Shown here in pieces: positions 16,266 through 26,545 of a stretch of 64,000 bases of DNA. This stretch comes from Paraclostridium bifermentans (GTDB lineage: Bacteria > Bacillota > Clostridia > Peptostreptococcales > Peptostreptococcaceae). Within the stretch, counting starts at the first letter, position 1; the number at the start of each line of letters is the position of its first letter. The translations under genes and the position numbers were made by a program. The notes below the pieces were generated by a model, which did not search any database, was not told the DNA's origin, and was given only the letters and a program-made list of their open reading frames with translations. The DNA lies in contig NZ_CP079737.1 of assembly GCF_019916025.1 (NCBI RefSeq), positions 2,356,001 through 2,420,000 of the forward strand, in the 5' to 3' direction.

Positions 16266-17504
16266 TTAAATTTCACTATTTTTTAATATAAAGTTTATAC
16301 TATCCTCGGGTTTATTCTCTATATATTCTCCCATATACAAGGTATTCCCATTTTTTTCATCTACTACAACTATAGTATTTTTCAAATCATCATCACCAGA
16401 GTACTCTCCTCTAATAGCCTTATAACTTCCCATACAAAGATACAGCTTTTTATTTATAACTCTAAAAGATTCTATATGTGACATTTCATTTAATTTTTCA
16501 ACTTTATACTCTTTGTTTTTATCTATTTTATTATTTTTCAAATCGATTGTGTATTGAATTATATTTGTATAACTCTCATCTCTATCATTTTTGTTAAGTA
16601 AATATAACTTTCCATTTTCTATGCTATATTGAATTGTATCTGTATCGATTGATTCAATGTCCTTATTATTAATTATAGGTCCTTCCATATATTCAAATTT
16701 ATTTTTTTCCATATCATAATAAATTAAATATACTTCTCCATTTTTCTTTTTATCATTGGGATAAGTTTCTATTGTTGAATACAATTTATCATCATATTCA
16801 AAACATATTTGATTATTACTTATTATTATTTCACTATCTTTTTTCTTTTGAACAAATTCTCCAACTTTATCAATTTCTTTTTTATTTAAATTAAATTTAT
16901 AAATATCAATCGCTACATCACCACTACCTGTAATATTTCCTTTTGCAGAGTACTCAACATCTTCAGATACACTAGATAATATATATATATCTTCATTTTT
17001 AATACCAACCGTTAGTCCATAAGAAAAATTACTTTCTCCATCAAAACTTTTTGGTAAATTTAAATCATATTCTTCAACATTACCACTCTTAAGGTTTTTA
17101 TTAACTATTTTAAAACTTAAGTTAGCATCTCCTGTACCTGTATAGTTTATTCCTGTATCCTCTATGTAGCCTATATTTTCTTCACTACAATATCTCTGAT
17201 TATCTTGATGTACATTTTTAAACATTTCTTTATGTTCATCTTTCACCTTAATATTTTCGCTTAGGTTGTATATTGACTTTGAATTCTTTTTCACTGTAAA
17301 TTTATCTTTTGATGTTATAGTTTGAACATTTCCATACAATCCATTTTTAGTTTGAGATATAAATAATACATCTCCGATTTCATTCCTCTCTCCCTTTATA
17401 TCTACTAATTCATGCTTTGGTTGATTTATAACAACCCCTAATAAAACTAGTATAAAAGAGAATACTGCTAATCCTAAAATTGTAATTGATAATTTTTTAT
17501 TCAT
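16266..17504 (-). CDS. Membrane-anchored extracytoplasmic protein of unknown function
   Basis: A 412-residue protein with one N-terminal TM helix (residues ~7-27) and an extracytoplasmic region rich in Lys, Asn, Asp and Tyr. It reads like a beta-rich repeat protein (SKDKFTV, NEDIYILSS, NGKLYLLNKNDRDES, INKKLYLCMGS). No catalytic motif was recognised. Repeated 'element-IYIL/LYLL' strands suggest a beta-propeller. It is the last gene after an ABC permease (12 bases) and an ATPase, all downstream of a GntR repressor, so it probably works with that transporter as a sensor or accessory protein. Function is unknown. Confidence 0.75.
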   Translation of the reverse strand: MNKKLSITILGLAVFSFILVLLGVVINQPKHELVDIKGERNEIGDVLFISQTKNGLYGNVQTITSKDKFTVKKNSKSIYNLSENIKVKDEHKEMFKNVHQDNQRYCSEENIGYIEDTGINYTGTGDANLSFKIVNKNLKSGNVEEYDLNLPKSFDGESNFSYGLTVGIKNEDIYILSSVSEDVEYSAKGNITGSGDVAIDIYKFNLNKKEIDKVGEFVQKKKDSEIIISNNQICFEYDDKLYSTIETYPNDKKKNGEVYLIYYDMEKNKFEYMEGPIINNKDIESIDTDTIQYSIENGKLYLLNKNDRDESYTNIIQYTIDLKNNKIDKNKEYKVEKLNEMSHIESFRVINKKLYLCMGSYKAIRGEYSGDDDLKNTIVVVDEKNGNTLYMGEYIENKPEDSINFILKNSEI

Positions 17505-17516
17505 ATAAATCCTCCT

Positions 17517-18341
17517 TTATACACAAACCCTTTTATTTATTAATCTATACGAAATCAATATTGATACCATAAGCAATACAATATAATACATTATGTGATT
17601 TAGTAGTAAGTTTCCTAAGATCCCACTATCTAATCCTATTATAAATACATATCCTATTATAGTAATTAAAATATATCCAACCCCTAATAATACTCCAACT
17701 TTTTTAAATGATCTTTCTATTAACACTCCAGTAAATATAACTACAACAGCAAGTATTACCCCAAATAAATCTATCATTAAAAAATCTAATAAGTATGCCG
17801 ATACTACATTTATTTGATTAACTGACTGCATCATATTAGAGTATACGTTCGCAAAATTTGGAGAACTTATTCCAGCAAGTATTTTTATAATATTTAAATC
17901 AATATACCAAAATAAAAATTGACATGCGATCGCTCCATATATCATAACAATTACCATAATTAGCTTAGCTAGATATATATTAAATCTTGGTTGTGGAAGG
18001 CTTAATAATGTATATATGGTTTTACTTTTTGAATAATAGTCTCTATACCATATAATAGTTGCATATAATAAGCAAAATAATATAGCTACACCTAAAGCCA
18101 TACTTCCGTATACGTATATATCATTTTTTGTAAATTCATTTATAAAACTATAACCTAAATTAGTTTTCAATATATCTATATTCATAGGCAAATTATTTTC
18201 TAAACTAATCCTTTTTACAGAATCATATAAAGTTTTCATAACTCCAGCTAAATTAGCTATAAATAACGTTCCTATAAGCAAGAAGTACAGTTTGTATATT
18301 CTTTTAAACTCTATATTATATAAAGTGAGTATCCTATTCAC
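17517..18341 (-). CDS. ABC transporter permease (ABC-2 like)
   Basis: A 274-residue membrane protein with six predicted TM segments. The first is at ~14-36, then MALGVAILFCLLYATIIWY, LAKLIMVIVMIYGAIACQFLFW, a pair around 180-215, and a C-terminal segment ending SYRLINKRVCV. A large loop separates TM1 from TM2, as in ABC-2 type permeases. It overlaps the upstream ATPase gene by 8 bases, which implies translational coupling. With the YtrA-type GntR regulator, the set resembles ytr-like systems that respond to cell-wall-active compounds, but the substrate is unknown. Confidence 0.85.
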   Translation of the reverse strand: MNRILTLYNIEFKRIYKLYFLLIGTLFIANLAGVMKTLYDSVKRISLENNLPMNIDILKTNLGYSFINEFTKNDIYVYGSMALGVAILFCLLYATIIWYRDYYSKSKTIYTLLSLPQPRFNIYLAKLIMVIVMIYGAIACQFLFWYIDLNIIKILAGISSPNFANVYSNMMQSVNQINVVSAYLLDFLMIDLFGVILAVVVIFTGVLIERSFKKVGVLLGVGYILITIIGYVFIIGLDSGILGNLLLNHIMYYIVLLMVSILISYRLINKRVCV

Positions 18342-19026
18342 CTTTATATACCTCCCTCATTTTATCTATTATTGATTTTCCTTCTTCTTCACGAGTCTTT
18401 TCTGCATTGAAAACTAGAGAAAGTTTCCCCTCATCAATAAGAATTACGTCATCTGCTATCATTTCAATTTCAGCAATTTCATGAGTGGTTATTATTATAC
18501 TTTGTTCATCACCTACATACTTAGTCATTACACCTAAAAAATCTTCTCTTTTAAATATGTCTATTCCTGAAAATGGTTCATCTAATATAGTATACTTAGC
18601 ATTTTGAGCAAAGCCTAGTATAATTTTAACCCTAGCAATATTTCCCTTTGAAAGCTCTGAAATTTTTTTATCATCAGTCAAATTGAACAATTTCAGCATA
18701 TCATATGCTTTTTCTCTATCCCATTTTTTATAAAATTCTTTCATAAATTCAAAACTTTCTTTTATCGTAAGTTGTGCAAAATAGTTGTCCACATCTGGGA
18801 CAAAAGCTACTTTTTCATATGTTTTATAATCTATTTTTTCTCCATCTATTAATATTTCACCTCTATCTAATTTTACAAGTCCGCATATAGATTTCAAAAT
18901 AGTCGACTTTCCAACACCGTTTATTCCTAAAATGCAAGTTATCTTTCCCTCATGGATTTCAAAGGATATATTGTCTAATGCTTTTACTTTTTTGTACTTT
19001 TTACTAGCATTTTTAATTTCTATCAA
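18334..19026 (-). CDS. ABC transporter ATP-binding protein
   Basis: A 230-residue ABC ATPase with Walker A GINGVGKST (~34-42), Q-loop region and signature ELSKGNIARVKIILG (the LSGGQ equivalent reads LSKGN). Walker B is YTILDEPFSGID and the switch is TTHEIAEIE. The sequence is of the short YtrB/YhcG-like type. It lies directly downstream of the GntR regulator and overlaps the permease gene. It powers export or a sensing function together with the 17517-18341 permease. The substituted signature (LSKGN) is common in this subfamily. Confidence 0.92.
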   Translation of the reverse strand: MIEIKNASKKYKKVKALDNISFEIHEGKITCILGINGVGKSTILKSICGLVKLDRGEILIDGEKIDYKTYEKVAFVPDVDNYFAQLTIKESFEFMKEFYKKWDREKAYDMLKLFNLTDDKKISELSKGNIARVKIILGFAQNAKYTILDEPFSGIDIFKREDFLGVMTKYVGDEQSIIITTHEIAEIEMIADDVILIDEGKLSLVFNAEKTREEEGKSIIDKMREVYKGE

Positions 19027-19037
19027 ATTTACCCCTC

Positions 19038-19394
19038 CTAAAACCTATCATTTATTATGTTTATAACTTCTTCTTTTTTAACATTTATAGCTTTCATGCT
19101 TGCTATAAACGAATCCATGGATTCATTTATCAAATCTTCCTTTATTTTTGTTATTATAGAACTATCATCCGTTATGTTACTTTGATAGTTTCTATGAGTC
19201 GTTATTATCCCCATTTCTTCCATTTCTTTATATGCTTTTTGAACAGTATTTGGGTTTACTTTTATCATAACTGCCATATCTCTCCTTGACGGTATGATAT
19301 CTCCTATTCCTAATTCGCCTATTACAATTTGTTGCTTTATATATCGTATAATTTGAATATATACTGGTTCTTTATCGTTTGGAATAAAACTCAT
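19038..19394 (-). CDS. GntR-family regulator, YtrA subfamily
   Basis: A 118-residue transcription factor. The winged helix-turn-helix spans residues ~5-75: YIQIIRYIKQQIVIGELGIGDIIPSRRDMAVMIKVNPNTVQKAYKEMEEMG. A short ~40-residue helical tail follows, as in the YtrA subfamily, which lacks a large ligand domain. The start is the ATG at 19394 preceded by GGAGGTG; longer in-frame sequence to 19463 would run through the promoter. It probably represses its own operon (ABC ATPase, permease and the 412-residue protein) through the inverted repeat at 19436-19469. Confidence 0.92.
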   Translation of the reverse strand: MSFIPNDKEPVYIQIIRYIKQQIVIGELGIGDIIPSRRDMAVMIKVNPNTVQKAYKEMEEMGIITTHRNYQSNITDDSSIITKIKEDLINESMDSFIASMKAINVKKEEVINIINDRF

Positions 19395-19435
19395 AATTTT
19401 CACCTCCGTATCACTGTACCATGCAAATAGTACAC

Positions 19436-19474
19436 CTCTAAGTGTATTATATATATAGTACACTTAGAGTTCAA
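19436..19474 (-). promoter_or_regulatory. Promoter and operator of the GntR-ABC operon
   Basis: On the minus strand, TTGAAC (19469-19474), a 17-base spacer and TATAAT (19446-19451). A perfect 11-bp inverted repeat, CTCTAAGTGTA (19436-19446) with TACACTTAGAG (19459-19469) and a 12-base gap, covers the -10 and spacer. This is the layout expected for autorepression by a YtrA-type dimer. Confidence 0.8.
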
Positions 19475-19583
19475 CTGTAAATTTAAGTAATAAAGTCATT
19501 TATATATATAAATACATTTAATTTGTTAACCCATACATAATAAAGCCCTCATATTTATATAAATGAATTAAGGAGGTGATTTT

Positions 19584-20072
19584 ATTTTAGATAAACTTAA
19601 ATCCTCTATGAAGAATCAATTTAATATATACGAAAACTATAAAGTGTCTGACTATAATTTTGATTTTATGGGGGAGTATATACTTACCAATTCAAAATAC
19701 TTTTTAAATAAAAAAAGAGTAATTTGGTCTTATGATAATAAAGAGTATGTATTTGCAAAAGAATTAGATAATCTGTCAATTGATTACTTAGAAAAAAACT
19801 TGTTATCTTTTACTGATTTTGCTATGAAAAATCTTGTACAGGTCGATGAAAATCACATGTCCACAACCATAACTCTCTTTGTATCTACAAATCATATCGA
19901 TAAAATTTTAAAATCTAAAATACCCAAGATAAAAAAAAGAAAAAGCTATATGTTAGGACTTAAAGGCTATTCATCACTCAGAATAATTCTTTTTGATAAA
20001 TCCACAAATGAATTTATTTATAACTGCGATTCTAAAGATGTTATTCATTTTTATAAGGAGGTTTTATTATGA
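19584..20072 (+). CDS. Uncharacterised protein upstream of cstA, probable AUU start
   Basis: The protein is ~162 residues if it starts at ATT 19584, or 154 from the internal ATG at 19608. AAGGAGGTG (19570-19578) is perfectly spaced (7 bases) from ATT. The ATG lies 31 bases away with no ribosome site. An in-frame stop at 19569-19571 excludes any earlier start, and no ATG, GTG or TTG lies between. The product is soluble, mixed alpha/beta, rich in Lys, Tyr and Phe, with no recognised motif. Its last 4 bases overlap cstA, so it is translationally coupled and probably tied to CstA function or regulation. Confidence 0.75.
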   Translation: MLDKLKSSMKNQFNIYENYKVSDYNFDFMGEYILTNSKYFLNKKRVIWSYDNKEYVFAKELDNLSIDYLEKNLLSFTDFAMKNLVQVDENHMSTTITLFVSTNHIDKILKSKIPKIKKRKSYMLGLKGYSSLRIILFDKSTNEFIYNCDSKDVIHFYKEVLL

Positions 20073-21688
20073 ATTCATTAACACTACTTTTAATAAGTGC
20101 ACTTATTCTTTTTATAGGATATGTATGTTACGGTGGATATTTAGCTAAAAAATGGGGCGTAGATGATACAAGAAAAACACCCGCTCATACTAAATATGAT
20201 GGTGTTGACTATGTTCCCGCTAAATCGCCAGTATTACTCGGACATCACTTTGCTTCAATTGCTGGTGCTGGCCCTATAGTAGGTCCTATCCAAGCAGCTA
20301 TATTTGGGTGGATACCAGTTGCCCTTTGGGTATTAATAGGTAGTATTTTCTTTGGTGGTGTTCAAGACTTTGGTTCTTTATTTGCATCTATTAGGCATGA
20401 GGGTAAATCTATAGGTGAAATAATAGAATCCAATATGGGTAAAAGGGGTAAAAAACTTTTCGCATTATTTGCTTGGTTAACTCTAGTTTTAGTTGTTGCA
20501 GCCTTTGCAAATATAGTAGCTGATAACTTTGTTTCTACCCCACAAGCTGCTAGCGCTTCAATATTTTTTATAGTTTTAGCAATTTTGTTCGGTATAGCAG
20601 TTTATAGATTTAAAATGCCTTTAATTCCAGCTTCTGTAGTAGGTGTTTTAATGTTATTTGAATGTATTTACTTAGGTTTTTTATTCCCTATAGCTTTAAG
20701 TAAACAAACTTGGATAATATTACTTATGATCTATATTTTCATAGCTTCTGTAACTCCAGTTTGGATATTACTTCAACCTAGAGATTATCTTAACTCTTAT
20801 CTATTATATGCAATGATAATTGGAGCCCTTTTAGGTATTGTTATATTAAGACCAGAAATACAAATGGATGGATTTATAGGCTTTAATGTCGGAGGCCAAT
20901 ACTTATTCCCTGTACTATTTGTAACCGTTGCTTGCGGAGCTATTTCAGGATTTCATTCACTTGTTGGATCTGGTACATCTTCAAAACAATTGTATAAAGA
21001 ATCCGATGCTAAAAAAATAGGTTATGGAGCTATGCTTATAGAAGGTCTTCTTGCAATTGTTGCGCTTATAACTGTAGCTTATATTTCTAACAAACAATTC
21101 GGAAATTTATTAGGAAACGGTGGGCCTGTCAACGTATTTTCTGAAGGAATTGCTAATTTTATGGCATCATTTGGTGTACCATTTGGCATAGGCAAGACAT
21201 TTACATCGCTTGCTATATCTGCATTTGCACTTACATCTTTAGATACTGCTACTAGACTTGGTAGATTTATATTCCAAGAGTTTTTCGATACAAATGGATT
21301 GAACAACAAAGAAGCTACAAAAGCCAATCCACTTAGCAATATGTATGTTTCTACAACTATAACAGTTGTATGCTCTGGTCTTTTAGCTGTTATGGGATAT
21401 GAAAAAATATGGCCTATATTCGGATCTGCAAACCAACTTTTAGCAGCAATAGCATTAATGGCTATAGCTATATGGCTTGCTAATTCAAATAAGAGCTTTA
21501 AAGAATTTATAATTCCTATAATTTTTATGTTTATAGTTACTATAGTATCATTATGTTTTAATATAAAAGCTAATATAGGGGTCAATTATACACTTGTAAT
21601 AATAGCAGTTCTTTTACTTGTTTTAGCTATTATATTAATAAAAGAAGCTATTATGTTTATAAAAAAAGAAAAAACTTTAAATAAATAA
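20069..21688 (+). CDS. cstA: Carbon starvation protein A family transporter
   Basis: A 539-residue integral membrane protein of the CstA family, which imports peptides or pyruvate. It begins GYVCYGGYLAKKWGVDD and contains the conserved VPAKSPVLLGHHFASIAGAGPIVGPI (~50-75), GGVQDFGSLFASIRHEG and GAISGFHSLVGSGTSSKQL. About 15 TM helices are apparent. This is the shorter Gram-positive form, lacking the long C-terminal region of E. coli CstA. The start ATG at 20069 overlaps the upstream unknown gene. It ends in a perfect 25-bp convergent terminator. Confidence 0.94.
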   Translation: MNSLTLLLISALILFIGYVCYGGYLAKKWGVDDTRKTPAHTKYDGVDYVPAKSPVLLGHHFASIAGAGPIVGPIQAAIFGWIPVALWVLIGSIFFGGVQDFGSLFASIRHEGKSIGEIIESNMGKRGKKLFALFAWLTLVLVVAAFANIVADNFVSTPQAASASIFFIVLAILFGIAVYRFKMPLIPASVVGVLMLFECIYLGFLFPIALSKQTWIILLMIYIFIASVTPVWILLQPRDYLNSYLLYAMIIGALLGIVILRPEIQMDGFIGFNVGGQYLFPVLFVTVACGAISGFHSLVGSGTSSKQLYKESDAKKIGYGAMLIEGLLAIVALITVAYISNKQFGNLLGNGGPVNVFSEGIANFMASFGVPFGIGKTFTSLAISAFALTSLDTATRLGRFIFQEFFDTNGLNNKEATKANPLSNMYVSTTITVVCSGLLAVMGYEKIWPIFGSANQLLAAIALMAIAIWLANSNKSFKEFIIPIIFMFIVTIVSLCFNIKANIGVNYTLVIIAVLLLVLAIILIKEAIMFIKKEKTLNK

Positions 21689-21736
21689 ATAAAAAATAAG
21701 CTATCTTAAAAAAGATAGCTTATTTTTTATTTATTT
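21683..21736. terminator. Perfect 25-bp bidirectional terminator
   Basis: A 25-bp perfect inverted repeat with loop AAAA. It contains both the cstA stop codon (21686-21688) and the stop codon of the convergent DUF975 gene (21727-21729). Confidence 0.92.
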
Positions 21737-22488
21737 AAATAGTTAAAACTTAAATCTCTATAAAAGTTTGCTTGAGTCAAACTTATATATGGAATTAGCC
21801 ATAAAAAACCTATTCCAAATGTAAGTGCAGATAAAATAGCCCAGCCTATAAAGCTTAACTCTATAACAAAAAATTTCCATTTATTACCCTTCATCATTTT
21901 TATACTTAATCCCATAGCTTCTATAGTACCTAAGTGCTCATGTTCTATTATTATATATGGAGTTAGCATTAAAGCTAGTTCAAGTATAGTTAAAAGTATT
22001 AACAGTACCAATATCACCAAAATTCCAAATATAAATCCTGCTCCGAATCCTGATTCTGAAAAAGTAAATACAACTGTTCCACCTAGTGCTATACCTATTA
22101 TAATAAATGTAGCTACAAATACAATTGCAGATAATATAACTGTATATATTAATGCCTTTATAAATTTACTTTTAGAAACTACAACATCTGAAAAAGAACC
22201 ATTCCCCATTTTTTCAATAAACATTAAGTAAAAGTTAGGAATTCCTATACTTATAAATACTCCAAATCCAAATGACACTACAAACATTACTAAAGCTAAT
22301 AACATAGACTCTGATTGTCCTTGCAACATACTTATTATTATAGATGCTACACTATAAGATAGTGTCAATAATACAGGTATCTTCCAATTTCCCTTTAGTT
22401 GACTTTTCGATAATTCTTTTAATTGAACTCTATCGATTTTAAACGCCCCCTTATTTTTAATTTGTATGACATTTAAAACTACATACAT
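21727..22488 (-). CDS. DUF975 family membrane protein
   Basis: An integral membrane protein with about six TM helices, matching DUF975: RVQLKELSKSQLKGNWKIPVLL near the N-terminus, MLTPYIIIEHEHLGTIEAMGLSIKMMKGNKWKFF, and GFLWLIPYISLTQANFYRDL at the end. The only in-frame ATG (22486-22488) has no ribosome site and overlaps tandem TATAAT sequences likely to be the -10. The conserved part begins at ATC 22437, 8 bases after GGGGG. The true start may therefore be non-canonical, giving ~236 residues. The family has no established function. Confidence 0.85.
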   Translation of the reverse strand: MYVVLNVIQIKNKGAFKIDRVQLKELSKSQLKGNWKIPVLLTLSYSVASIIISMLQGQSESMLLALVMFVVSFGFGVFISIGIPNFYLMFIEKMGNGSFSDVVVSKSKFIKALIYTVILSAIVFVATFIIIGIALGGTVVFTFSESGFGAGFIFGILVILVLLILLTILELALMLTPYIIIEHEHLGTIEAMGLSIKMMKGNKWKFFVIELSFIGWAILSALTFGIGFLWLIPYISLTQANFYRDLSFNYLNK

Positions 22489-22579
22489 TATATTATATTA
22501 AAAACTTTTTATTTATTGATTAAATTATTAATTTATTGATATATATATTATATAAAAAATTTTTTCGAGGTGATTTTTA

Positions 22580-23347
22580 ATGATAACAATAATTTCCCCC
22601 GCAACAACTATGAATTTTGATATAAACACTAATTTCAAGTCTTCTACTCCTTTTTTTGAGTCTGAAGTTAAGTATCTTATATCTATTTTAAAAAAGTTAA
22701 CTAAAGATGAAGTAAGCGCTCTAATGAATCTAAGCAATGACTTAACTAATTTAAATTTTGATAGATATCAAACATTAGGTACTGAATCTAGCAAATACTT
22801 GCAAGCTTTACTTGCTTTTGATGGTCAAGTGTTTAATTGCATTAAAGTAAATGAATTTGATGAGTCAGACTTTGAATTTGCAAATTCTCATTTAAGAATC
22901 TTATCCGGTTTGTATGGTGTACTAAAACCTTTAGATATGATACAATCTTATAGACTTGAAATGAAAGCTAAATTAAATAATGAACAAGGAAATGACTTGT
23001 ATAAATTTTGGAAAGAAAAAATAACTGATTATATTTATAATGAACTTAATAATCAAGAAAATAAAACTTTGCTTAATTTATCATCAAATGAATATTCTAA
23101 AGCTATAAATCTTAAAAAATTATCTAAAGATTTTCAAGTTGTAAATGTAGAGTTTAAAGACTTCAAAGAAAGTAGTAATACTTATAAAGTTATAGGTATT
23201 TACTCAAAAAAAGCTAGAGGTCACCTAACTAGCTACATAATTAAAAACAAAATAGATTCTATAGAAGGTATTAAAAACTTTAATTACGATGGATATACTT
23301 TTAATGCAAATTTATCTGATAGTAATTCAATAATATTTACTAGATAG
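22580..23347 (+). CDS. yaaA: YaaA family peroxide stress protein
   Basis: A 255-residue cytoplasmic protein of the UPF0246/YaaA family. In E. coli this family lowers free iron and protects DNA during peroxide stress. It opens MITIISPATTMNFD and contains FDGQVFNC, LRILSGLYGVLKPLDMIQSYRLEMK, FWKEKITDYI, NLSSNEYSKAI and KARGHLTSYIIKN, all family-typical. The ATG follows GAGGTG. Monocistronic by appearance, with 78 bases before the next gene. Identification is confident; the role here is inferred. Confidence 0.93.
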   Translation: MITIISPATTMNFDINTNFKSSTPFFESEVKYLISILKKLTKDEVSALMNLSNDLTNLNFDRYQTLGTESSKYLQALLAFDGQVFNCIKVNEFDESDFEFANSHLRILSGLYGVLKPLDMIQSYRLEMKAKLNNEQGNDLYKFWKEKITDYIYNELNNQENKTLLNLSSNEYSKAINLKKLSKDFQVVNVEFKDFKESSNTYKVIGIYSKKARGHLTSYIIKNKIDSIEGIKNFNYDGYTFNANLSDSNSIIFTR

Positions 23348-23425
23348 TAACAATTATTATTTTTAGATTAAAAAGTATTATTTTGGGTATATATCATTTG
23401 ACTTAAAATTTGGAGGTTTCTGACT

Positions 23426-24193
23426 ATGAAGTATAACTACACACAAGAGTTAAATAATATATTAAATAAAACATATAAAGAAATTATTTTTAGAATAGCT
23501 ACAAGTAATGAAAACATAGATTTTTCAAAAGAAAATTTAGATAAAACAAAAAAACTACTTTTAAGTGAAAAAGTTTTTATTGGAAGTGATTTAGATAAGT
23601 TTATTATAAACTGTATACCATCAGGCCATGAGGGGAACTTATTTAGAGTATCAATATCAAAACATCATGACAGACTTCATCCAAGATTTGAAAACTATAA
23701 AGGAGAACCTGTATCTGATTCTAGTTATTCTAAATTTGGACTTTTACTTTGGGAAGAACATATGAACAATTTATTAATATCAGATATTCAATCATTATTT
23801 AGCCAAGAAGGATTTGTAAACTTTGTGAATAATGATTTAGATAGTTGTTTGAACGAGTTATCCATTAAGTTAGATAAATATAAAAATAATTCAATAGAAA
23901 TAGAATTTAAAAACAAAGAAAGCTTATTAAGCACAATTGCTGATATGATCGTTAATGAATCTCTTGATTTTGAATTTGCTCATATATTAGTTGATATGGA
24001 TAAACTTAGAGATGATATGGCTAAAATGTCTACTACATTTGACGTTTATAATGAATTCGATAAATTAGAAGACGATACTAAGTATTGCATAATAAATTAT
24101 CCTAAATACAATTATGATGAATTAATTGAAGTATTAACAAAGGATTATGGATTTAAATTATTAAATGAAAATTGTTTATCAAAAAACAAGTAA
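23426..24193 (+). CDS. Uncharacterised protein (255 residues)
   Basis: A soluble, Asn- and Lys-rich protein with no signal peptide or TM helix. It opens MKYNYTQELNNILNKTYKEI. The middle has CIPSGHEGNLFRVSISKHHDRLHPRFE, with several His and Arg residues that could be a binding site. It is not matched to any family I know. A GGAGG site precedes the ATG and a terminator follows. It may share the yaaA transcript, since no clear terminator lies between them. Confidence 0.7.
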   Translation: MKYNYTQELNNILNKTYKEIIFRIATSNENIDFSKENLDKTKKLLLSEKVFIGSDLDKFIINCIPSGHEGNLFRVSISKHHDRLHPRFENYKGEPVSDSSYSKFGLLLWEEHMNNLLISDIQSLFSQEGFVNFVNNDLDSCLNELSIKLDKYKNNSIEIEFKNKESLLSTIADMIVNESLDFEFAHILVDMDKLRDDMAKMSTTFDVYNEFDKLEDDTKYCIINYPKYNYDELIEVLTKDYGFKLLNENCLSKNK

Positions 24194-24196
24194 AAC

Positions 24197-24248
24197 AAAA
24201 GGGTAACTATATAATTTTAGAAATAAAATTTTTATAGTTACCTTTTTA
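24197..24248. terminator. Terminator after the 255-residue gene
   Basis: AAAGGGTAACTATA pairs with TATAGTTACCTTT, with an inner AATTTTA-GAAA-TAAAATT hairpin. It also suits the convergent GerM-like gene. Confidence 0.85.
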
Positions 24249-24257
24249 ATTGATTTA

Positions 24258-24824
24258 TTATCTTTTTATTACACTACCAAAGAAATCTACATCTATATGA
24301 TCAAACTCTACATCTGTTTTTCCTTCATAAGTAATGTATATACCATCAATCCATTTACCTTTGTAATCTCGTTGAAGTAAACTTTCAACAATTGTGTATG
24401 TTGTTACGCTAGCTCCTGTACTTCCTTGAAAAAATGTATTGCTCCACAATTTGTTTTCTTTATCTTCTTTAATATTTATGTAAGCTATATTATTCTCTAT
24501 TTTAATTAACTCTATTGGAGCATTTTTAAATTGTAATTTTGATACTTCTTTGATAATTATATTTACTTTATCATTCATAGATAAATTATCATCGATTTTG
24601 ATATCACTTATTATTTTCTTTTCACTTGTATTAGAATCCATACTTATTATTTTAGCATCATAAATTGTTGAGTTTTTTTCCTCATTTTGCTTATCAGTAT
24701 TTAAATTACTAGATGCTTGTATCTCAGATTTATTATCCCTTTTAACATCAACCTTGTTGTTACATCCGCTTAAAACCAACATACATATAAATATTAAGCA
24801 AAAAACTTTTTTTAACTCTTTCAT
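24258..24824 (-). CDS. GerMN-domain lipoprotein
   Basis: A 188-residue lipoprotein. Its signal peptide MKELKKVFCLIFICMLVLSGC ends in a lipobox. A ~60-residue low-complexity linker follows, and then a GerMN domain (KFKNAPIELIKIENNIAYINI; GSTGASVTTYTIVESLLQ; GIYITYEGKTDVEFDHIDV). GerM proteins act in spore formation and germination or in cell-envelope remodelling. The start is the ATG at 24824 after GGAGG; longer in-frame sequence lacks a site. It stands alone next to glpK. Domain call fairly sure, role inferred. Confidence 0.82.
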   Translation of the reverse strand: MKELKKVFCLIFICMLVLSGCNNKVDVKRDNKSEIQASSNLNTDKQNEEKNSTIYDAKIISMDSNTSEKKIISDIKIDDNLSMNDKVNIIIKEVSKLQFKNAPIELIKIENNIAYINIKEDKENKLWSNTFFQGSTGASVTTYTIVESLLQRDYKGKWIDGIYITYEGKTDVEFDHIDVDFFGSVIKR

Positions 24825-24899
24825 ATTTATACCTCCATATTTTACATATAACATCTATTTTAATTATATGAATCAAATATAGAAATATTTTATATATTT

Positions 24900-26462
<1,563 letters not shown>

Positions 26463-26545
26463 TTAACATATTGTTCTTTAAGTAAATATTAGCAATAAAA
26501 CAAGCCTACTACAATAATTTTAAATAAAGTTATTTTTTAAACAAC

